From NCBI GenBank assembly GCA_963678705.1, contig OY783207.1, positions 8,618,001 through 8,682,000 of the forward strand: a stretch of DNA of 64,000 nt. Direction: 5' to 3'. The position numbers were made by a program, and so were the translations under genes. Shown here one piece after another: positions 11,994-25,381 of this stretch. The stretch is from Panorpa germanica. Taxonomy: Eukaryota; Arthropoda; Insecta; Mecoptera; Panorpidae. Under the pieces are notes generated by a model. It saw only the letters and a list, made by a program, of their open reading frames with translations. It ran no database searches and was not told the origin of the DNA. The number at the start of each line of letters is the position of its first letter. Position 1 is the first letter of the stretch.

Positions 11994-13440
11994 TATAAAA
12001 TAGTGGAGCTCCCAAATTCAAATTTGCCTGAAGTCCTATGAAGCTATTATATAACCCGCTACTGACGCTATAACAAATATATATTTTTAACAGTGTAAGT
12101 GCATTAACATGGCAAAACAGTTGGTTTCTGCAAGGCTATGTCATTAGCTTTGCAACGAACAGTCAACAGTCTGCAGAGTGCAGACTACTACAGTGCTATG
12201 CGTTGGTAAAAAAAAAATGGCAAAAGAACAAATTATATATCTACTATACCTATCCTATACCTTTAGAATCCGAGAGTAAAAATGTAACCAAGTCATAATT
12301 ATAATTTGTTTGAAATCACAATGAAAGATATAACGATTTGAGACCTAAATCATAAAATAAAAAAAAGATCAGAAAAAAAAATTTAATCTATATAATATGT
12401 ATTTACTTCCAGGTAAATATACGCGTTAGGTAAGTATATATGTTTTTGCAGTGTTCTTTTCGCGTTGTTTATATTGTATTGTTAGTCAAATATAGATTCA
12501 AAATAGTCCGAACGCAATATTTCCATTAGGGAATATACCCTTCCTTCTCAGACACATTTATTTTATCTTGTTTACTTTCCTTTTAAAAAGGTTTATTTTT
12601 CAACAAAGTCTCCTTGTCAAATATATTTATTGAAACAAAAAGGAGAAGATTTATTTTATTTTAAAACTATTGATTCTGTTGTGTACTGAAAGACAACAGA
12701 CTACTATGAATTCCATAGACGATTAAACAATTCAAACTGGGTTAATTTTTGTACAGATCTTGTACGGATTGGATTTATCGTTTGAACATGAAAGAAAAGA
12801 GAAGAGATAAGAGGGAATGCATAGAATAACTGCGGATCTACTGGGACAGATGCGAATTATGCGAGCTATGCGGACGTATGGACGTTTACCTATTCACAAA
12901 ATATATTTTATGATAATAATAGGTAAAATGATAAGAATTCCGGTGCAGCACCTCTACGCACTCGGCTACTATAGTGTCCACAATTATAGAAAAATTAAAT
13001 TAACCAACATTTATATATATTCTTATCTTAGAGCATATATATATGAAGTCTGTGTGTGTCCAAAGTGTGTGCGAGAGAGACAGGTATATGTTCCCATTTG
13101 TTCTCTATGCGCATGCGTCCAAAGTGACATAGATATAATGCTGCCTAGATATAATAAATATTAATATTCTATTAAGGTGAAACGATGTTTGGCCATTTTT
13201 GATCGCAAAATATAGATCGCGATACTATACGGCAGGTTAATATTATCATGTTTAAATCGTTTTATGCAAGTAACTATAAACGCGAATCAAAATGCTGCAA
13301 TTAATTAGATGAAGAACGTATCTACATTTTAAGCTTTCTTCCACTGACTTTTAATGAGTTGGAACCACAAAAATTAGTTTTGAAAATGAATATTGCTATA
13401 TTTTCTAGTTAAATTCCAATTTTTATATGACTGGTAACAT

Positions 13441-13494
13441 TTCTAAAGGTTTGTCATAAATTTTATAACCTTTATTTATGACAAACCCTTAGAA
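13441..13494. repeat. Hairpin, 20-bp arms, 14-nt loop
   Basis: The left arm TTCTAAAGGTTTGTCATAAA (13,441-13,460) pairs with 13,475-13,494 at 19 of 20 positions, leaving a 14-nt loop. This is the most stable small hairpin I noticed. It could be the centre of a palindromic MITE or a small structured RNA; no other copy was noticed. Confidence 0.7.
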
Positions 13495-16400
13495 ATCCAG
13501 CATTCTCTCTCCATATAAATATGCTGTAAGATTCTTATACAAAAGAAATTACAATAATTTCTTTCCAATAGTTATGACCAAATGTAACAATTTTCAATTC
13601 ACTCGTGCTCCAAATACAACCATGGGTTTTGCTGTTTGCTGATTGTGAATCATAATTAAAACAGAACGATTCATTAATTACATTTTAAAGCCTCAGGTGT
13701 TGTGGAATATAATATCGAACAATAAGTAATCGAGGCCTTGTAAATGATTAACCAAGTCATTAACAATCCCACTTACAATTCCCATTTCTCAAATCGTCTT
13801 CGGGAAGTATCGACAGTCGACAGCCGACAAGCCAACTGGTAGTGTTCGTCGTTCACAGACATCGCCATCACCATCGCCATCGCCAACTCAATATACCACA
13901 GCATCATATTGCACTGATTTGAGTTGGAGTAATGCTTGATGCACATAAATGCTCTTATGAACAGTCAAAAGATATATGATCGATATGTTTGAAGAAATAA
14001 AAGAACACACGAAGAATACTCATGTAAAATTTAATATCATAATATAATTTGGGTGTTTTAATATATGTATTCTTTTTCATAATATAAAATAAATAGTTTT
14101 TCAAATAAGACAAGAAGAACTGGCTAAGGGAGAAAGTATAATTAATGGTTAGTTATACCGTGTATGAAATTTACCCTGATAAAATGTCAAAGTGTGTCAA
14201 AGAAAGTTATGTATAGAAAAGAGGATAGAAGTGGTTTGGCGAAAGTACAGAGAAGAAGGAAGGAAATAGAGGAATTGTAGTGGAGAGAGCAGAAAATAAA
14301 GTTAGTGGGTAAGGAAATAACTGCTGAGAAGAGACAAGAAAATAAGGACATAGATAGCAGAGCAGATAAAAGAGAATGTTTAGTTCATAAAGGAAAAGTG
14401 TGTAAAGGAGGTGATGTGTGTAAGGAAGAAGAGAAAGAGGAAAAGAGGAAGCAACATGGATTTAGAATGATGAAATTAAGGAGTAGAGGATACAGAAAAG
14501 AGAATATGAGGAGAAAAAGGGAGAGATATAATTAGTTTTAAGTTTAATTAGAATTCATGAACTGTAATTAATGATTATATGGAAGAATGTAAAGCCTAGC
14601 GGCATACATACATCTAAGCTGTAGTTATATCCGACTCGAATTTCATTGAGAGCTAAGAAAGAAATCTATCAACCATTATAAACGCCAGACACGATTTTCC
14701 AAAGAGCTGTTCTAAGAGAAAAGCATAAGAAAGATAATGAAATAGGATTAGGATGAGATGAAGACAAAGAGGAAGTTTGGCCAGAAAAGAGAATGATGAG
14801 AAAGCAACAAGAAGACTAGTAGAAGATATTTTAACGCATACTAATGAGGGTGGCAAATGTGACAATCCTCGAGACGCAGTGTGAATGTGCTTTTAAAGGT
14901 TACCACATCGCTAAAAGTTCCATTCAACTGTCTATTTCCAAAGGCTACATGCTGGTCGTGCTAGACACAGGAACTGTCATGTAATTCATGTCTTACGTGT
15001 GAATCAGCCAATGTTTAAATATGTTACATGTCGCCAATTGTACGTGTCTAGAAGGGGTGCAGAAACAACTACTACTTGATAGACCTACTTTTGACAATCA
15101 ATACAGCCCCTATAAGGAGGAGCCTGATGACAAAACATATAGACACTGTCCTTTAAGCCTGGGTTACACAAATGTTATAGTACGTATACAAGGTGCGGAC
15201 AAACAGCTAATTTATTGCAACATTGCGTTGAATACGCACGCCCTTGTTAATGTCAACTTGGCTAGAGTTTGTAACACTATATATTTGCAGCTGATGTTTA
15301 AATGAGTTTTTAATGTTGCAGTGGCGTTAAGTACGCATAACATACGGGTAGTCCGTGTCAACAACAGTAATGTCCACCATATCCTACTACTTGCTCATTA
15401 ATTTCATCAACAGAATTGAATGCAACATGTTCTTACAGAACTTCCATGTTCAAGGTTTAAATTATTCAACTATTTGTATATAAAAGTTCGAGAAAATGTC
15501 AAAATCTTTTTGAAGTCATTTATAAATGTACAACAGTGTGTCAAAGTTATGCTAGCGCATTAGAACATTGGAGAACTGCTTTCGTAATTCCTATTCAATT
15601 TCCTTGTCTCACTAGAGCATTTACATTTCAATTCACGTCCTACAAGAGAAGGTCTTGTCAGCTCAACATAAGTACTCGTAGAAAAGTAAAAACGTTTTTA
15701 AAGCCAATACCTATTTAAGATATATTTCTGTTAACAACTGCAAAGAAACGGAAGAGCTACTAAAGAAGAAGATAGAATGAACTTCAATCTGAAATGTGCC
15801 CAAGCTAGTTCAACCATTAGGTACTGTCGCTATAATAAATGTGATTGTGAACAACATTTTAATCGATTATGTTTTTGAAAAGAGTGATTCCACGATATTG
15901 TTTTGTCGCCTGCAAATATTTCGAGAGCTATTAAGCAACGATTTGCATTTGGACCTTATAGCGTTTCTTTTTAAGAAAGAATGTTATAAAACCTCATTAC
16001 AATATTCTGTGTAATTCAGTCTCAAACTGGATAAACATTTTTGACAGAATCAGTGCACTGACTTTTAATACTATTTAACTTTTTCGTTATTCAAATTCAA
16101 TTTGGAATAAGAAAATATACAAAGAAAGAATAACAACATACGCAGTTACTTAAGCCAATATCCGTAAGTTTTTGTAATTTTTATATAATAATAGAATCCC
16201 AAAAGTAGTGTTTACGGACAGAAGTCTTGAGACGAGTCAGAGACCGGATTTTCGTTTGTTTCATTTCGCACTGTTTCAACCAAACCAGCACAGCGCAGCG
16301 GCCCGGCGCAGATTTCTATCGTTGGCAGTAAATTGAACTTGGAGACAAGTAAATGCAATATGCGAGGAGAATTCTGCGATGGAATGGGATGGGGTGGAGT

Positions 16401-17112
16401 GGGGTATTGTGGGGGGAGTGTGGGGACGATAGCGATCATGTCACCTTCAACTGTCGAGCAGGAGCATGCGCTCTGGCTCCAGCTGCAGCTCCAAAAGCAC
16501 GGCCAGCCAATTTTAGACATTCTGGGTGCAGTGGCGTGATTGAATTCAAAATAAATACATTGTGACAAAAGATAGGGAATTGTTATGGTCAACACCACGT
16601 AAGAAGAGCACCCAAACCGATAATTCAGTTATTAAGGAAAATGGACTCTAAATTAATTTATCGCGGAAACAATATATCTTTATGTTATCTTAGAAGCTAA
16701 TTGTAATCGATCCGAATTATAACTTTAAAATGAACTCAGCATCAAAGTCAAAGTAACACATTCAACACATTCAGTTGTGACTTCATAGAAATATAGAAAA
16801 ATATAACTTCGAAGAGTTGTGGTTTACTAAATAGGAGATGGACTACTAAATTGTACCTCTTCATTTGCTTTTGACCATTGTAGTTCTTGTAGCCGTGTCT
16901 ATTTTCCTACGAAAATGTTAATTATTGAATTGATACATATGTAGAAAAGTGTAAACCATCCAGATCGACAATGTATAATTATAATAGAATTTATGTATTC
17001 ATATTCAAAAGCAGATCGTAAGTAAAGCAAGCAACTAGCGAGTTTTTGAACTGAGGCTTGTCGGATGGTCGTATGGTTGGATCGTCGGTGTGACTGCATA
17101 AGTATCAAGCAT

Positions 17113-17168
17113 TCCAATGCCCAATCCTCAATCCCCCAATGCCCAATCCCCCAATACTCAACCCAATA
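17113..17168. repeat. CCCAATC-type tandem repeat
   Basis: This tract is built from variants of CCCAATGC, CCTCAATC and CCCCAATC with a period near 7-8 bp. It is one of several short GC-rich tandem tracts scattered through the non-coding left part of the window. Confidence 0.7.
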
Positions 17169-17486
17169 CAAAACCACATACGCTGAGAGCTGGATACAGA
17201 ACATGCTGAATGTTATTATTCGGTATACTTTGTTCGTACTGTTGACAACACGTCGTTCTCTTCTTCTGCGGTCATCCTATTAAACTTATGTTGTCTCTGT
17301 TTTAAGTTAGGTATTTTCATTTAAAAGAAAAGAGCAAGATAGTTTGATTTAGTTTCGTTTCGTTTTGTTTAATACAAGTATCTTTTTTGAAAATGGAATT
17401 ATACTAAACAAATGAAACAAACTGCAATTCTCGGCGAATGTCTTTACGTTAGTAGACCTATGTGCTTTGCATATCTACTTTGTTAA

Positions 17487-17867
17487 CAGGTAGCCAACCC
17501 AGGCCAAGCCAGGCCAGGTAAGCATGGCATGCGTGGTCTGCTGTGGCGTTTCAAAGGCCTGGGGGTAGCGGAGGGTGGCCGAGACATCGCTGGAGAGATC
17601 TACCAAAGTCTACTGGATCCGCCAGGCCGTGGGCCGGTCGGTGACTCGAAAGTCGAAATCGTCCCCATGCCCGTGCCGAAAATCAACGTTCCCACACAAA
17701 GATTTAACGCGGTAAAATACGTACAAAAACAGAGCTATAGAAGAAGCTTATCAGATCCTTACTTACGAAATGACTATATGGGATATTATCAAGAATGTTT
17801 TGGAGTTTTTTCTTACGAATTGAAATATACGATAATGAGATCAAACACATATTTGCTGGAAACGTAA
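17487..17867 (+). CDS. Candidate exon / ORF of unknown function
   Basis: A GC-rich block in AT-rich surroundings is open from just after TTGTTAACAG (possible acceptor, 17,486) to a stop at 17,865. The first ATG in frame is at 17,529, giving 112 residues. The first ~60 residues look protein-like, with Gly/Asp-rich and Pro/Val-rich parts (for example DPPGRGPVGD and VPMPVPKINVP). After about 17,710 composition falls back to AT-rich at a possible donor (GCG|GTAAAA), so the true exon may end there. A second strong donor-like site, CAG|GTAAGC, lies at 17,516-17,517. I recognise no domain. It may be an exon of an unknown gene inside the presumed dachsous intron, or a non-coding transcript. Coding status is inference. 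Confidence 0.3.
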   Translation, partial: QVANPGQARPGKHGMRGLLWRFKGLGVAEGGRDIAGEIYQSLLDPPGRGPVGDSKVEIVPMPVPKINVPTQRFNAVKYVQKQSYRRSLSDPYLRNDYMGYYQECFGVFSYELKYTIMRSNTYLLET

Positions 17868-19388
17868 TAAAGACATCCTCTTTAAAGAAAATTCCAGTTT
17901 CAAAATAATGGCGACTGCGTTATATTCCAGGTCCAGCATCCAGCATCCAACTCACGCTATACGATGCAATGTGCAATGTGCGATGCGGTGGACATTCTTC
18001 CGTGTCTCCAGATATGTGCCGTGAATCTTAATATCACGGTTATATAATAGACGTCTCTATCTCTGTATACCTTTAAGTAGTAAATCATCTGGAATCGATA
18101 CCGGTAATTAAATAGCTGTGCTAGTAAGAGTAACCTATAGGTGATGAGATATATTTCTTTGGCTGAGAAGACGATGATTATTTCACCTGCATCAATCAAG
18201 ATAGTTTGCTAAATGGGAATAATCAAATGATACCCATTTTCAGTAACGTAGGGTGCCTTACACGGGCCCCGTATGGATAAAGAAACAAAAACGCTCGCAT
18301 TCAAATAAAAATAATTATATATTGATTACTTATACCTTATTACTTACAATTAATAGTCCTACGAACTAAGCTAAGTGTGGCCTAAGATAACATTGCACGA
18401 ATTTTTGCTTACATACGTTTGAGGCCCCTGTAGCCCGAGGCGGCCGTATTATTGATAAGGCAGATACGGCGATAGCTACCACTGCCCATTTAATACACTC
18501 GAAATCATATAATATCTTTCTGCCACGATTTGGAGAGCATCTAGTAACAAAACCTGGAAGTTTGTTTGCTGTGATAGATTATACGCACTAACACCACTTT
18601 ATGAGTACGACGAAAAAATGCCTGAACGCCTAAGGAGTCCATTAAATTAAATTACAGATTGCAATATATGTGACCATACTGTTTTGTTGATTTTTCTTAT
18701 CATATTGATTTGTTGAAGTTATTTTTAACGAAGTTCTATTAAATACAAAATCATAATCAATTAGATCAATTAAAGAAATCTGCAATTTAAGGTATTATAA
18801 ATAAATACTGTTTTATTCGAAATTTATTTTTTTAATTTTTTACAGAAATAATTATGCAATAAACAGTAATCAAAACACACAACAGTTTTTAATCATTGTC
18901 TTTAAATTTATTAATTAGTATTGTTTGTACCCTGGATTAACGCGGTGATCACATTTCCATACGTCCATACGTGTATACGAGTACATTTAAACAAATGCAG
19001 TTTAAAGAGTTTGCGTGGGAAGTCCGGCTCTGACTCTACAGGGCGAGGAAATTATTACAGCCTCGACATCATTGACGATTCGTTATCGTTTTACGAGTAT
19101 ATTTAATTTGATACCAAACACCTTTTTATACGCTCGTTTGATAAAAAGAAACAGGAAATAAAACAGAGAATAGCTTATCTAAGGTTATCCCATTAATGAA
19201 GGAAGATATTGTGTAACACTTGTTGTGTGAAAAATATAACTTTTTTATATTTTAGAAAAGGAACTGTTAAAAAAAGGTACAGATAAAATTATAAATTATT
19301 CAGAAAGTGTTACAATGCCTAAAAAGTGTGCGAGGAACTGGATGCATAAGCATAAGAATGCTTAGCAAAAATAGTTGGCAAAGAAAGA
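17868..19388. other. Non-coding stretch
   Basis: No gene seen. A CAGCATC tandem run lies at 17,927-17,949. The GC-rich sequences at about 18,250-18,280 (CACGGGCCCCGTA) and 18,420-18,450 (GTAGCCCGAGGCGGCC) look like pieces of an old DNA transposon, but I could not define ends. Confidence 0.4.
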
Positions 19389-19819
19389 GGCTTGTGTCCT
19401 CATTTTTTAGTGGTCGATTTTTCAATTGTTGATTGAAATTGATGTTAATAAATGTGTATTGGCGTGTCTATTTTATTAAATATCTAAATGTTGACGGAGA
19501 TATAGCAATTAAAAGTTTGAATTGTGGTTTTAGCGCTAGAAATGGTCGGCCATATTTGTATGACGTGACGTTAATTATTTGTTGAGTAGGTCAGTGCTGT
19601 GGTAATGTTTTGTAGCTGTTAGTAGTCAAATAATCAAGTCAAGTCATAGAATAATAAGTTTTTATTTTATTTAACCCTGCTAAGGCAGACATAATATTGA
19701 AATTTGATTGTTCCTTGAAATAGCTGTAAATAATATTTGATACTTTGATATATAAATACATATAGCAGAGATTTATGAGCTGTAAGGTTGGTAACCTTAC
19801 ACAAGGATTGTGATGTCAC
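19389..19819 (-). mobile_element. MITE family B, copy 2 (truncated)
   Basis: It starts with the same terminal motif (GGCTTGTGTCCT) and follows copy 1 closely for about 430 bp. It stops near GTGATGTCAC at 19,819, about 170 bp short of the element's other end. The sequence beyond is unrelated to the other copies. Confidence 0.75.
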
Positions 19820-20549
19820 ATAGCAAAACGACAATATTTTGTGTGTCAATAAGTTTGTTATTAGAATTACTATGAAAACCACGAGTAGATAATTATAAAA
19901 CTAAAATGAGGTAAGGATGACCTTGGAAATCCTTTGATGTAACACGACGCCCTGCGTTAAGACTGTGGGTACTGCGCATGCGCACGATATTCTCGTATGT
20001 AGCTACATTGCTTATTTATCTGCTACTATATATACATATTTATACATAAATCTTAAAACAATGAAATATAGTGAATTTATGCATATATTTTACATGCTTC
20101 ATCTCCATGCAATATTACTAGAAATGACTTCTCGGACAGCAATATATTCAGAATTAACCGCATATTCTATATTAACATGTCTTAGAATATATTTATACAT
20201 CCAGTGTTGGTCAGCAGGGTTACCTTGCTAGTTTGTACATGCTCGTAGTCGTAGCATTAGTTCTAAGGACGATGTAGTATGCAATATACAGGATAGCGTT
20301 CCGTTTGCGGGTTTAACTCTCACAAGAACATGCTTGATAACTATAATTGCTCCATGGATATATTATTTAACAACAACAGAGACATTTAAAGAACAACAGT
20401 AGATATAAAACGTACTGAGCCTTGCCCACATGTTCATGTCCTTACAAGGTTGTTAGTTCTTTATTGTACTTGTATTGTTTAAAGTACTTTGAGTATCTTG
20501 GGGTACAGTTTTATTCAGTGACAATAATATATAGAAAGTATTACTATAA

Positions 20550-20630
20550 CCCAGGTAGAAAATTGTCTTGAAGTGCAAGGTTAACACTTTCTAGCTTGCT
20601 GCAAGCTAATTCCAATATTTATTTTCTACT
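20550..20630. mobile_element. MITE family C (mini), copy 1
   Basis: An element of about 80 bp with inverted ends CCAGGTAGAAAAT and ATTTTCTAC and the internal motif TAGCTTGCTGCAAGCTAATT, itself partly palindromic. The same arrangement is found at 23,185, 26,756, 28,162 and 40,040-40,160. Confidence 0.6.
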
Positions 20631-21509
20631 TTTCATCATGAAAAAGAAAAAAGAATCACAAAATATTATATAATACGCCAATTGTATAGTGAGTTTATAC
20701 TTAGAAAGTTGCAAGGACCTGAATGCCGAATGGTGAGACACAACACACTTAGTGCAAACTATATAAAGAATCTGGCGTTGAAGATTACCGGGGCTTGCTG
20801 AAATAATATGACATGACCATTGTCAATTTTGCCGTGGATAAAAGTCGTCGGATTGATTTAATATATAAGAAATAAAATTATTAATTAGAAAATGTCGTTT
20901 TATTGCAACTTCAAGTCATAATTCTCTATAAGCTAAGTGCACTACCAGTTCTCGTAGCCGGCAGCCGCCACTGTTTCTAATATAGAAATTGTCTTGCTTA
21001 AATATTTTTATCAGTGGCAATAACATATCAGTGGCAATAACATATATTGAAAGGATAATAAAGTAGTATGTCCTATTTACACATACAAGTATTATTAACA
21101 CTAAAAAGCAATCAAATTACAAAACAATGCCACAAATATAGTATTCTATAAATAATGAAATATAAAACCAAATTTATGAAAACAAAAAAAATGAACTAAA
21201 CAAATTATATAACGTCATCACATGCACGTATGAAATGTATTTTTATAATCATAACCAGAAACTGGCACCGACGACATACTTTTATTCTTGGAATTGAATC
21301 TTGCGGTTTATAATCCACTGTTTTTATTTTAGAATGTACATCTCGTGTATACATAAATAATATATTTAAATAATGCAAAGTGTTTTATCCAGTGTCGGCA
21401 GTAGAACCTAGGAAAGAAGATTTTATTTCGGAGGTCCCACTTCTGACTTTGTCTCTCCACTAATATGAGAGGAACCTCTAAAATGAATATTCAACCCCAA
21501 ATTTGACAA

Positions 21510-21660
21510 TGATCACAGGTAGAAAATGTAAAGCTATGTGACACTTTAAGTACCTTGACATTAGCTAGTAAGTATAATACTTGCTTTCAAAGAAAATTTC
21601 TTTATAAGAAATCAAAAACGAACCTTAAAATTAGCTTGTGCCAAATTAACAAGTGTGAAA
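21510..21660. mobile_element. MITE family C (mini), degraded copies
   Basis: CAGGTAGAAAATG begins near 21,517. A second partial unit with AACCTTAAAATTAGCTTGTG follows near 21,620. The pair resembles the double unit at 28,162-28,310. Confidence 0.4.
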
Positions 21661-23184
21661 GACTTTGAAAGCGCTCCAACTAACGCTAATCTGTCTTAAT
21701 TTTAACAATATTAATTCGTTGATTGCTGTCTAAGCTGTAAGTACGTAATTCTACAATAAATAAAGATTGAAATAATTATAAACCGTACGAAGAGTAAATA
21801 AACAAGAAAATACATTAAACAATTAGGATATTATTGATTAAACATTGTACTAGTGTTAATTAAAACTAATTAATTTATAGAAAATAATTAATTGTACCAG
21901 TATTTAAACACTCATTACAAAATTCTGCGATTTTAATAACAAATATATATTTTTACATTCCATTACAAAATGCTTCGCAAAAATGGTCTGACTAAATCAA
22001 AATTGATAGTATTGTCTCTGTTTGTTTAATGTATTAACATAGTGCTGTCTCTATCTTTGTACGACTAAGACTACATTGCTTTTAGGCAGATGAGTCTGTA
22101 GTGTGTAACTTTTATAACCGACAAAGTAGAATACCACCTTAAAATGATATTAGTTTACGTTCATCTTTTTACTGACTGATGCAATTGTCTGAGCGTTACC
22201 GCAATGCAATTTGGTTGAAGATCAAATTCTTTATAGGTTTGTGGTTTGTGAACAGATATAAGAATGAAATTGACTTGATAAAAAATACGATAAAATAATT
22301 TACCGAATTATTTTTTTGTAAGTTATCAGTGATTATGTAAATATTTAAAATACAAAATTAACATCACAATACAAATAATGCTGTGAACAAAGTGGAGTCA
22401 AGATTGTGAAACAAGTTATAGCATCATAACATTTAAATGGAACCACTACTGACAAATTCATAGGATATTTAGATGGTACCAACGTATCAAAATTTCCTGA
22501 CGATATTTTACGATTTTAGTGGCGTTTCTTTTGTAATTTTCAAAATAATAGAAACATCTGAATTTCGTGAGTTTATAAAGTATTACATTTTAATGGAAAA
22601 TTGGAAAATGGGATTTGTCAATAGTATCGTCATTTCTATGTCATCCTACAAACTTATTGAATGATGTTTTATATAGTGTCACTTTAATCTTTATACAAAA
22701 GAACTACGCTGTTGTCTCCAATGTGCGCTTAGGCTTAAATATAAGATGGCCACATTTCTCTGTAGATGATAATCATCAGAATTGATATCATTATTTATTT
22801 AAAAAGCTAGTTAACGACACAGTATTACAAAAATATTAGGTAATTAACAATTCATTAGAATAATTAAAATAATTAAAATTCTAAAAATAATAAACACATG
22901 AATTACCATTTTATTTAAATTACTAACGAAAATTTATGTGGGCTCGAACTAGGATTATTGAAATATAATTTAAATCGATAAATATCGTTATAAAAGATAA
23001 ATAAATTAAATAATACGTGGGTGTGTGATTAAATTATTAACAAGTAGATTAAGGTAGATAGTATTCCATTTTGACATAATATGTGTTGGGACGGGAGAGG
23101 GAGATGCGGGACAAGGTACAATGTATTGTCCAGAGCAAGAGCAGCGTTAAACAACAAAAACGCAAAAACACTTGCTATCGTATA

Positions 23185-23274
23185 CCCAGATAGAAAATAA
23201 ACCTTGAAATTAGGTTGTAGCAAACAAGCTTATCTCTCGCTAAACTTGCATTGCAAGACAATTTTCTACCAGGG
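23185..23274. mobile_element. MITE family C (mini), best copy, TA target duplication
   Basis: A 90-bp element between CCCAGATAGAAAAT and ATTTTCTACCAGGG, which match as inverted repeats at 12 of 14 positions. It is flanked on both sides by TA (23,183-23,184 and 23,275-23,276), the signature of Tc1/mariner-type transposition. It has no coding capacity. Confidence 0.7.
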
Positions 23275-25190
23275 TATGTATTTGATTTACAACATTAGAA
23301 CAGATTGTAAAATGAAAAGGACAGAGACAGGTTTACGTTAGTTACCATTACGAAAGATAAAGACGATCTAGATGATGAGGAAAAAGAAGAATCAGAGGAT
23401 AGAAGACAACAAAACAAAAAGAAGAAAAAGGAAAAATAGTAAGCAAAGACGGTGGTGGAAGCGCAGTGTGATGCAATGAAAACACAACAGAATAAGGACG
23501 ATTACAAGAAAATAAGCAGAAGAGGTCGAAATAAACAATTAGGAAAAAGGAAATGAAGTAGGGAACGAGGTTAGAACAAAGAATCAAGCGAGAAAATGTT
23601 TGAAACAATCTTGTAAGATTCTACAGTTCTAAATGAGAAATCTCAATAGTGTAAATGTTCCATATAGTGGAATTCACTACATATTCTATAGGACACGATA
23701 TTTGTCAATAAAATAAAATTAGGGAATCCCACTGTAGCTAAAAATTAAGGGGATTTCAATGAATAAAAACTTTAATAAGTGTGTGACTTGATATAGATTA
23801 TAAAAAGATTACTAGTTAGTCCGTAAGATGAGTTGTAATTATATAAAATAAAAAAAAATTAAAAAATTCGAAAAGAAATAAAAATCAGTTATATCCATTC
23901 TAGCTCCTATGTCATTTGATGCTTTGCGAGTCGAACCATCAGAAAGTCGCTAGTTTTGATAATTATTTAACATCCTTCAGTGTTAGTATATAAAATAGAA
24001 TAAAAAAAATAAATCTTAAAGAAGCATTGGGGCTTTGTACCAAATCACATTATAATAACAGACAAGACCACATTACACAGACCTTGCGATAAGGGGTTAG
24101 GGGTAAGAGGAGGCTCCAGAACGTCAGAGCACTCAGGTACAGGTAACCCAGGTAAAAGGTATGCTATGCTAGCCGCATAACAGAGGTACATAATGGAGCC
24201 AACATGATTATTACAATTTTCAGTAATATTTCTTAATATTTTTTATATATTATACTCGTACTCGTACAAGGTAGAAAATAATATTAAATGATGAAATGGA
24301 AAAAAAATTATTATTCACTTGAAGCATTGTAAATGTTACTACGTCCAGGTATTAATAACTTTGTAAGAAGAAAAAATTAAGTATATGTTTTTTATGTAAG
24401 AAATTGTTATAAATATATCAAGAACTACAAAAAGAGTATATTAAAAATATATTAAAATATAAATAAAGTGTTTGGACTAGACTAGAAATACTGGGAATCT
24501 GAAACTGCAATTATAGTACTGAAATTCGTGTTCTACTGTGGTTCTAGGCAGGATCCAGTCGTGTCGTGCGATTGGATGTAGACGCCCGGAGCAAAGCGTT
24601 GTAAAAACCTCTGTGTCGATTTGCGAGTGTCCAGAGGTCCACAGTGTTCGCATCAAACGCATTGGCTATATTGAATTAAACGTAGAAGACGAGGAAAACG
24701 GAAAACGGTCTATTGGACAACAACTCGGCATGAGAGCGACAAGCATTGCAAGAGATGCCCTGGGAACCTTGTACAATTGTATGAAATCATACCAGTAACA
24801 GTAAAACCGTAGCTGTCGCTGCATACATCTTCTATATCACGATTTATTCAACTAAAAAGAACATCATTCCATAAAACAGGCTTCCTAAGCAACGTGGTAG
24901 CTAAAAAAATATGTAATTTTAGATAACCTGGAAGATAATTATGAGTAGATACTATTGATTTTACGTGAAGTGAAAAAAAGGGCACTACACACCATAAATA
25001 TACTGTAGCTGTGCTACTGCTTCTCATACTCAAATTATACAAATTTGCGGAAGATTCTTTAATAAAAATAACATAGAAAATTAGACTTTTGTTGCTTAAA
25101 ATTTGTTATCAGTAAACAACGATCATGTTAACAACGATCAGTTAACAACCACATGACGAAAGAAACTCGTCTTTCAGTATATTTATATAT

Positions 25191-25381
25191 AGGGTCTTTC
25201 AATAAGAGCGGTCATTTTAAATCAATAGAAAGACGCTATATTTCCGTGATAGTGGTGATATTTCTATTTTAATCTAAAGTACAAACTCTGAGGTTGACAA
25301 TGGAACACAACCTGTACCAAATGTCACCGAAATATTGCGTTTTTTTATTGATTTAAAATGATCGCTCTTCTCCAAAGACCT
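25191..25381. mobile_element. MITE family D, copy 1 (long inverted repeats)
   Basis: About 190 bp with long inverted ends. AGGGTCTTTCAATAAGAGCG, continuing through ATTTTAAATCAATA, mirrors TATTGATTTAAAATGATCGC and the following CTCTTCTCCAAAGACCT, so the arms extend about 40 bp. TATA lies on both sides, compatible with a TA target. The second copy is at 50,423-50,612. Confidence 0.8.

Larger units (their letters stand above)
11994..17486. other. Non-coding stretch with hairpin, purine-rich tracts and a GC patch
   Basis: No gene I can support. It contains a tight hairpin (13,441-13,494), an ATCGCC tandem run (13,861-13,886), purine-rich tracts at 14,200-14,540 and 14,650-14,850, a GC-rich patch at 16,210-16,540 with overlapping but unrecognised open frames on both strands, and a CCCAATC tandem tract at 17,113-17,168. 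The purine-rich tracts resemble the Lys/Glu-rich coding of some LINEs, but nothing diagnostic remains. Confidence 0.45.
19820..25190. other. Non-coding stretch with family C mini-MITEs
   Basis: No gene assigned. It includes family C mini-MITEs at 20,550-20,630, about 21,510-21,660 and 23,185-23,274, an 18-bp tandem duplication at about 21,009-21,044 (ATCAGTGGCAATAACAT twice), and a purine-rich tract at 23,340-23,600. An 86-codon open frame at 24,538-24,798 has no recognisable domain. Confidence 0.45.

Noticed and set aside
12817-13164. 115-codon open frame
   Set aside because: Ile/Tyr-rich and built partly from TATATA and repeated GTCCAAAGTG words; no recognisable protein.
14305-14535. Lys/Glu-rich 76-codon frame
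   Set aside because: Purine-rich DNA yields K/E/R codons automatically; the same frame is broken just upstream and no motif is present.
16212-16598. Overlapping frames on both strands in a GC-rich patch
   Set aside because: Frames on both strands are open only because GC-rich DNA lacks stops; none shows a domain or start context.
18250-18460. Possible DNA transposon between CACGGGCCCC and GGCCCCTGTAGCC
   Set aside because: The GC-rich ends do not pair convincingly and no target duplication was found.
24538-24798. 86-codon open frame with mixed composition
   Set aside because: Looks more protein-like than most, but no family, splice context or second copy supports it. Left as unassigned.
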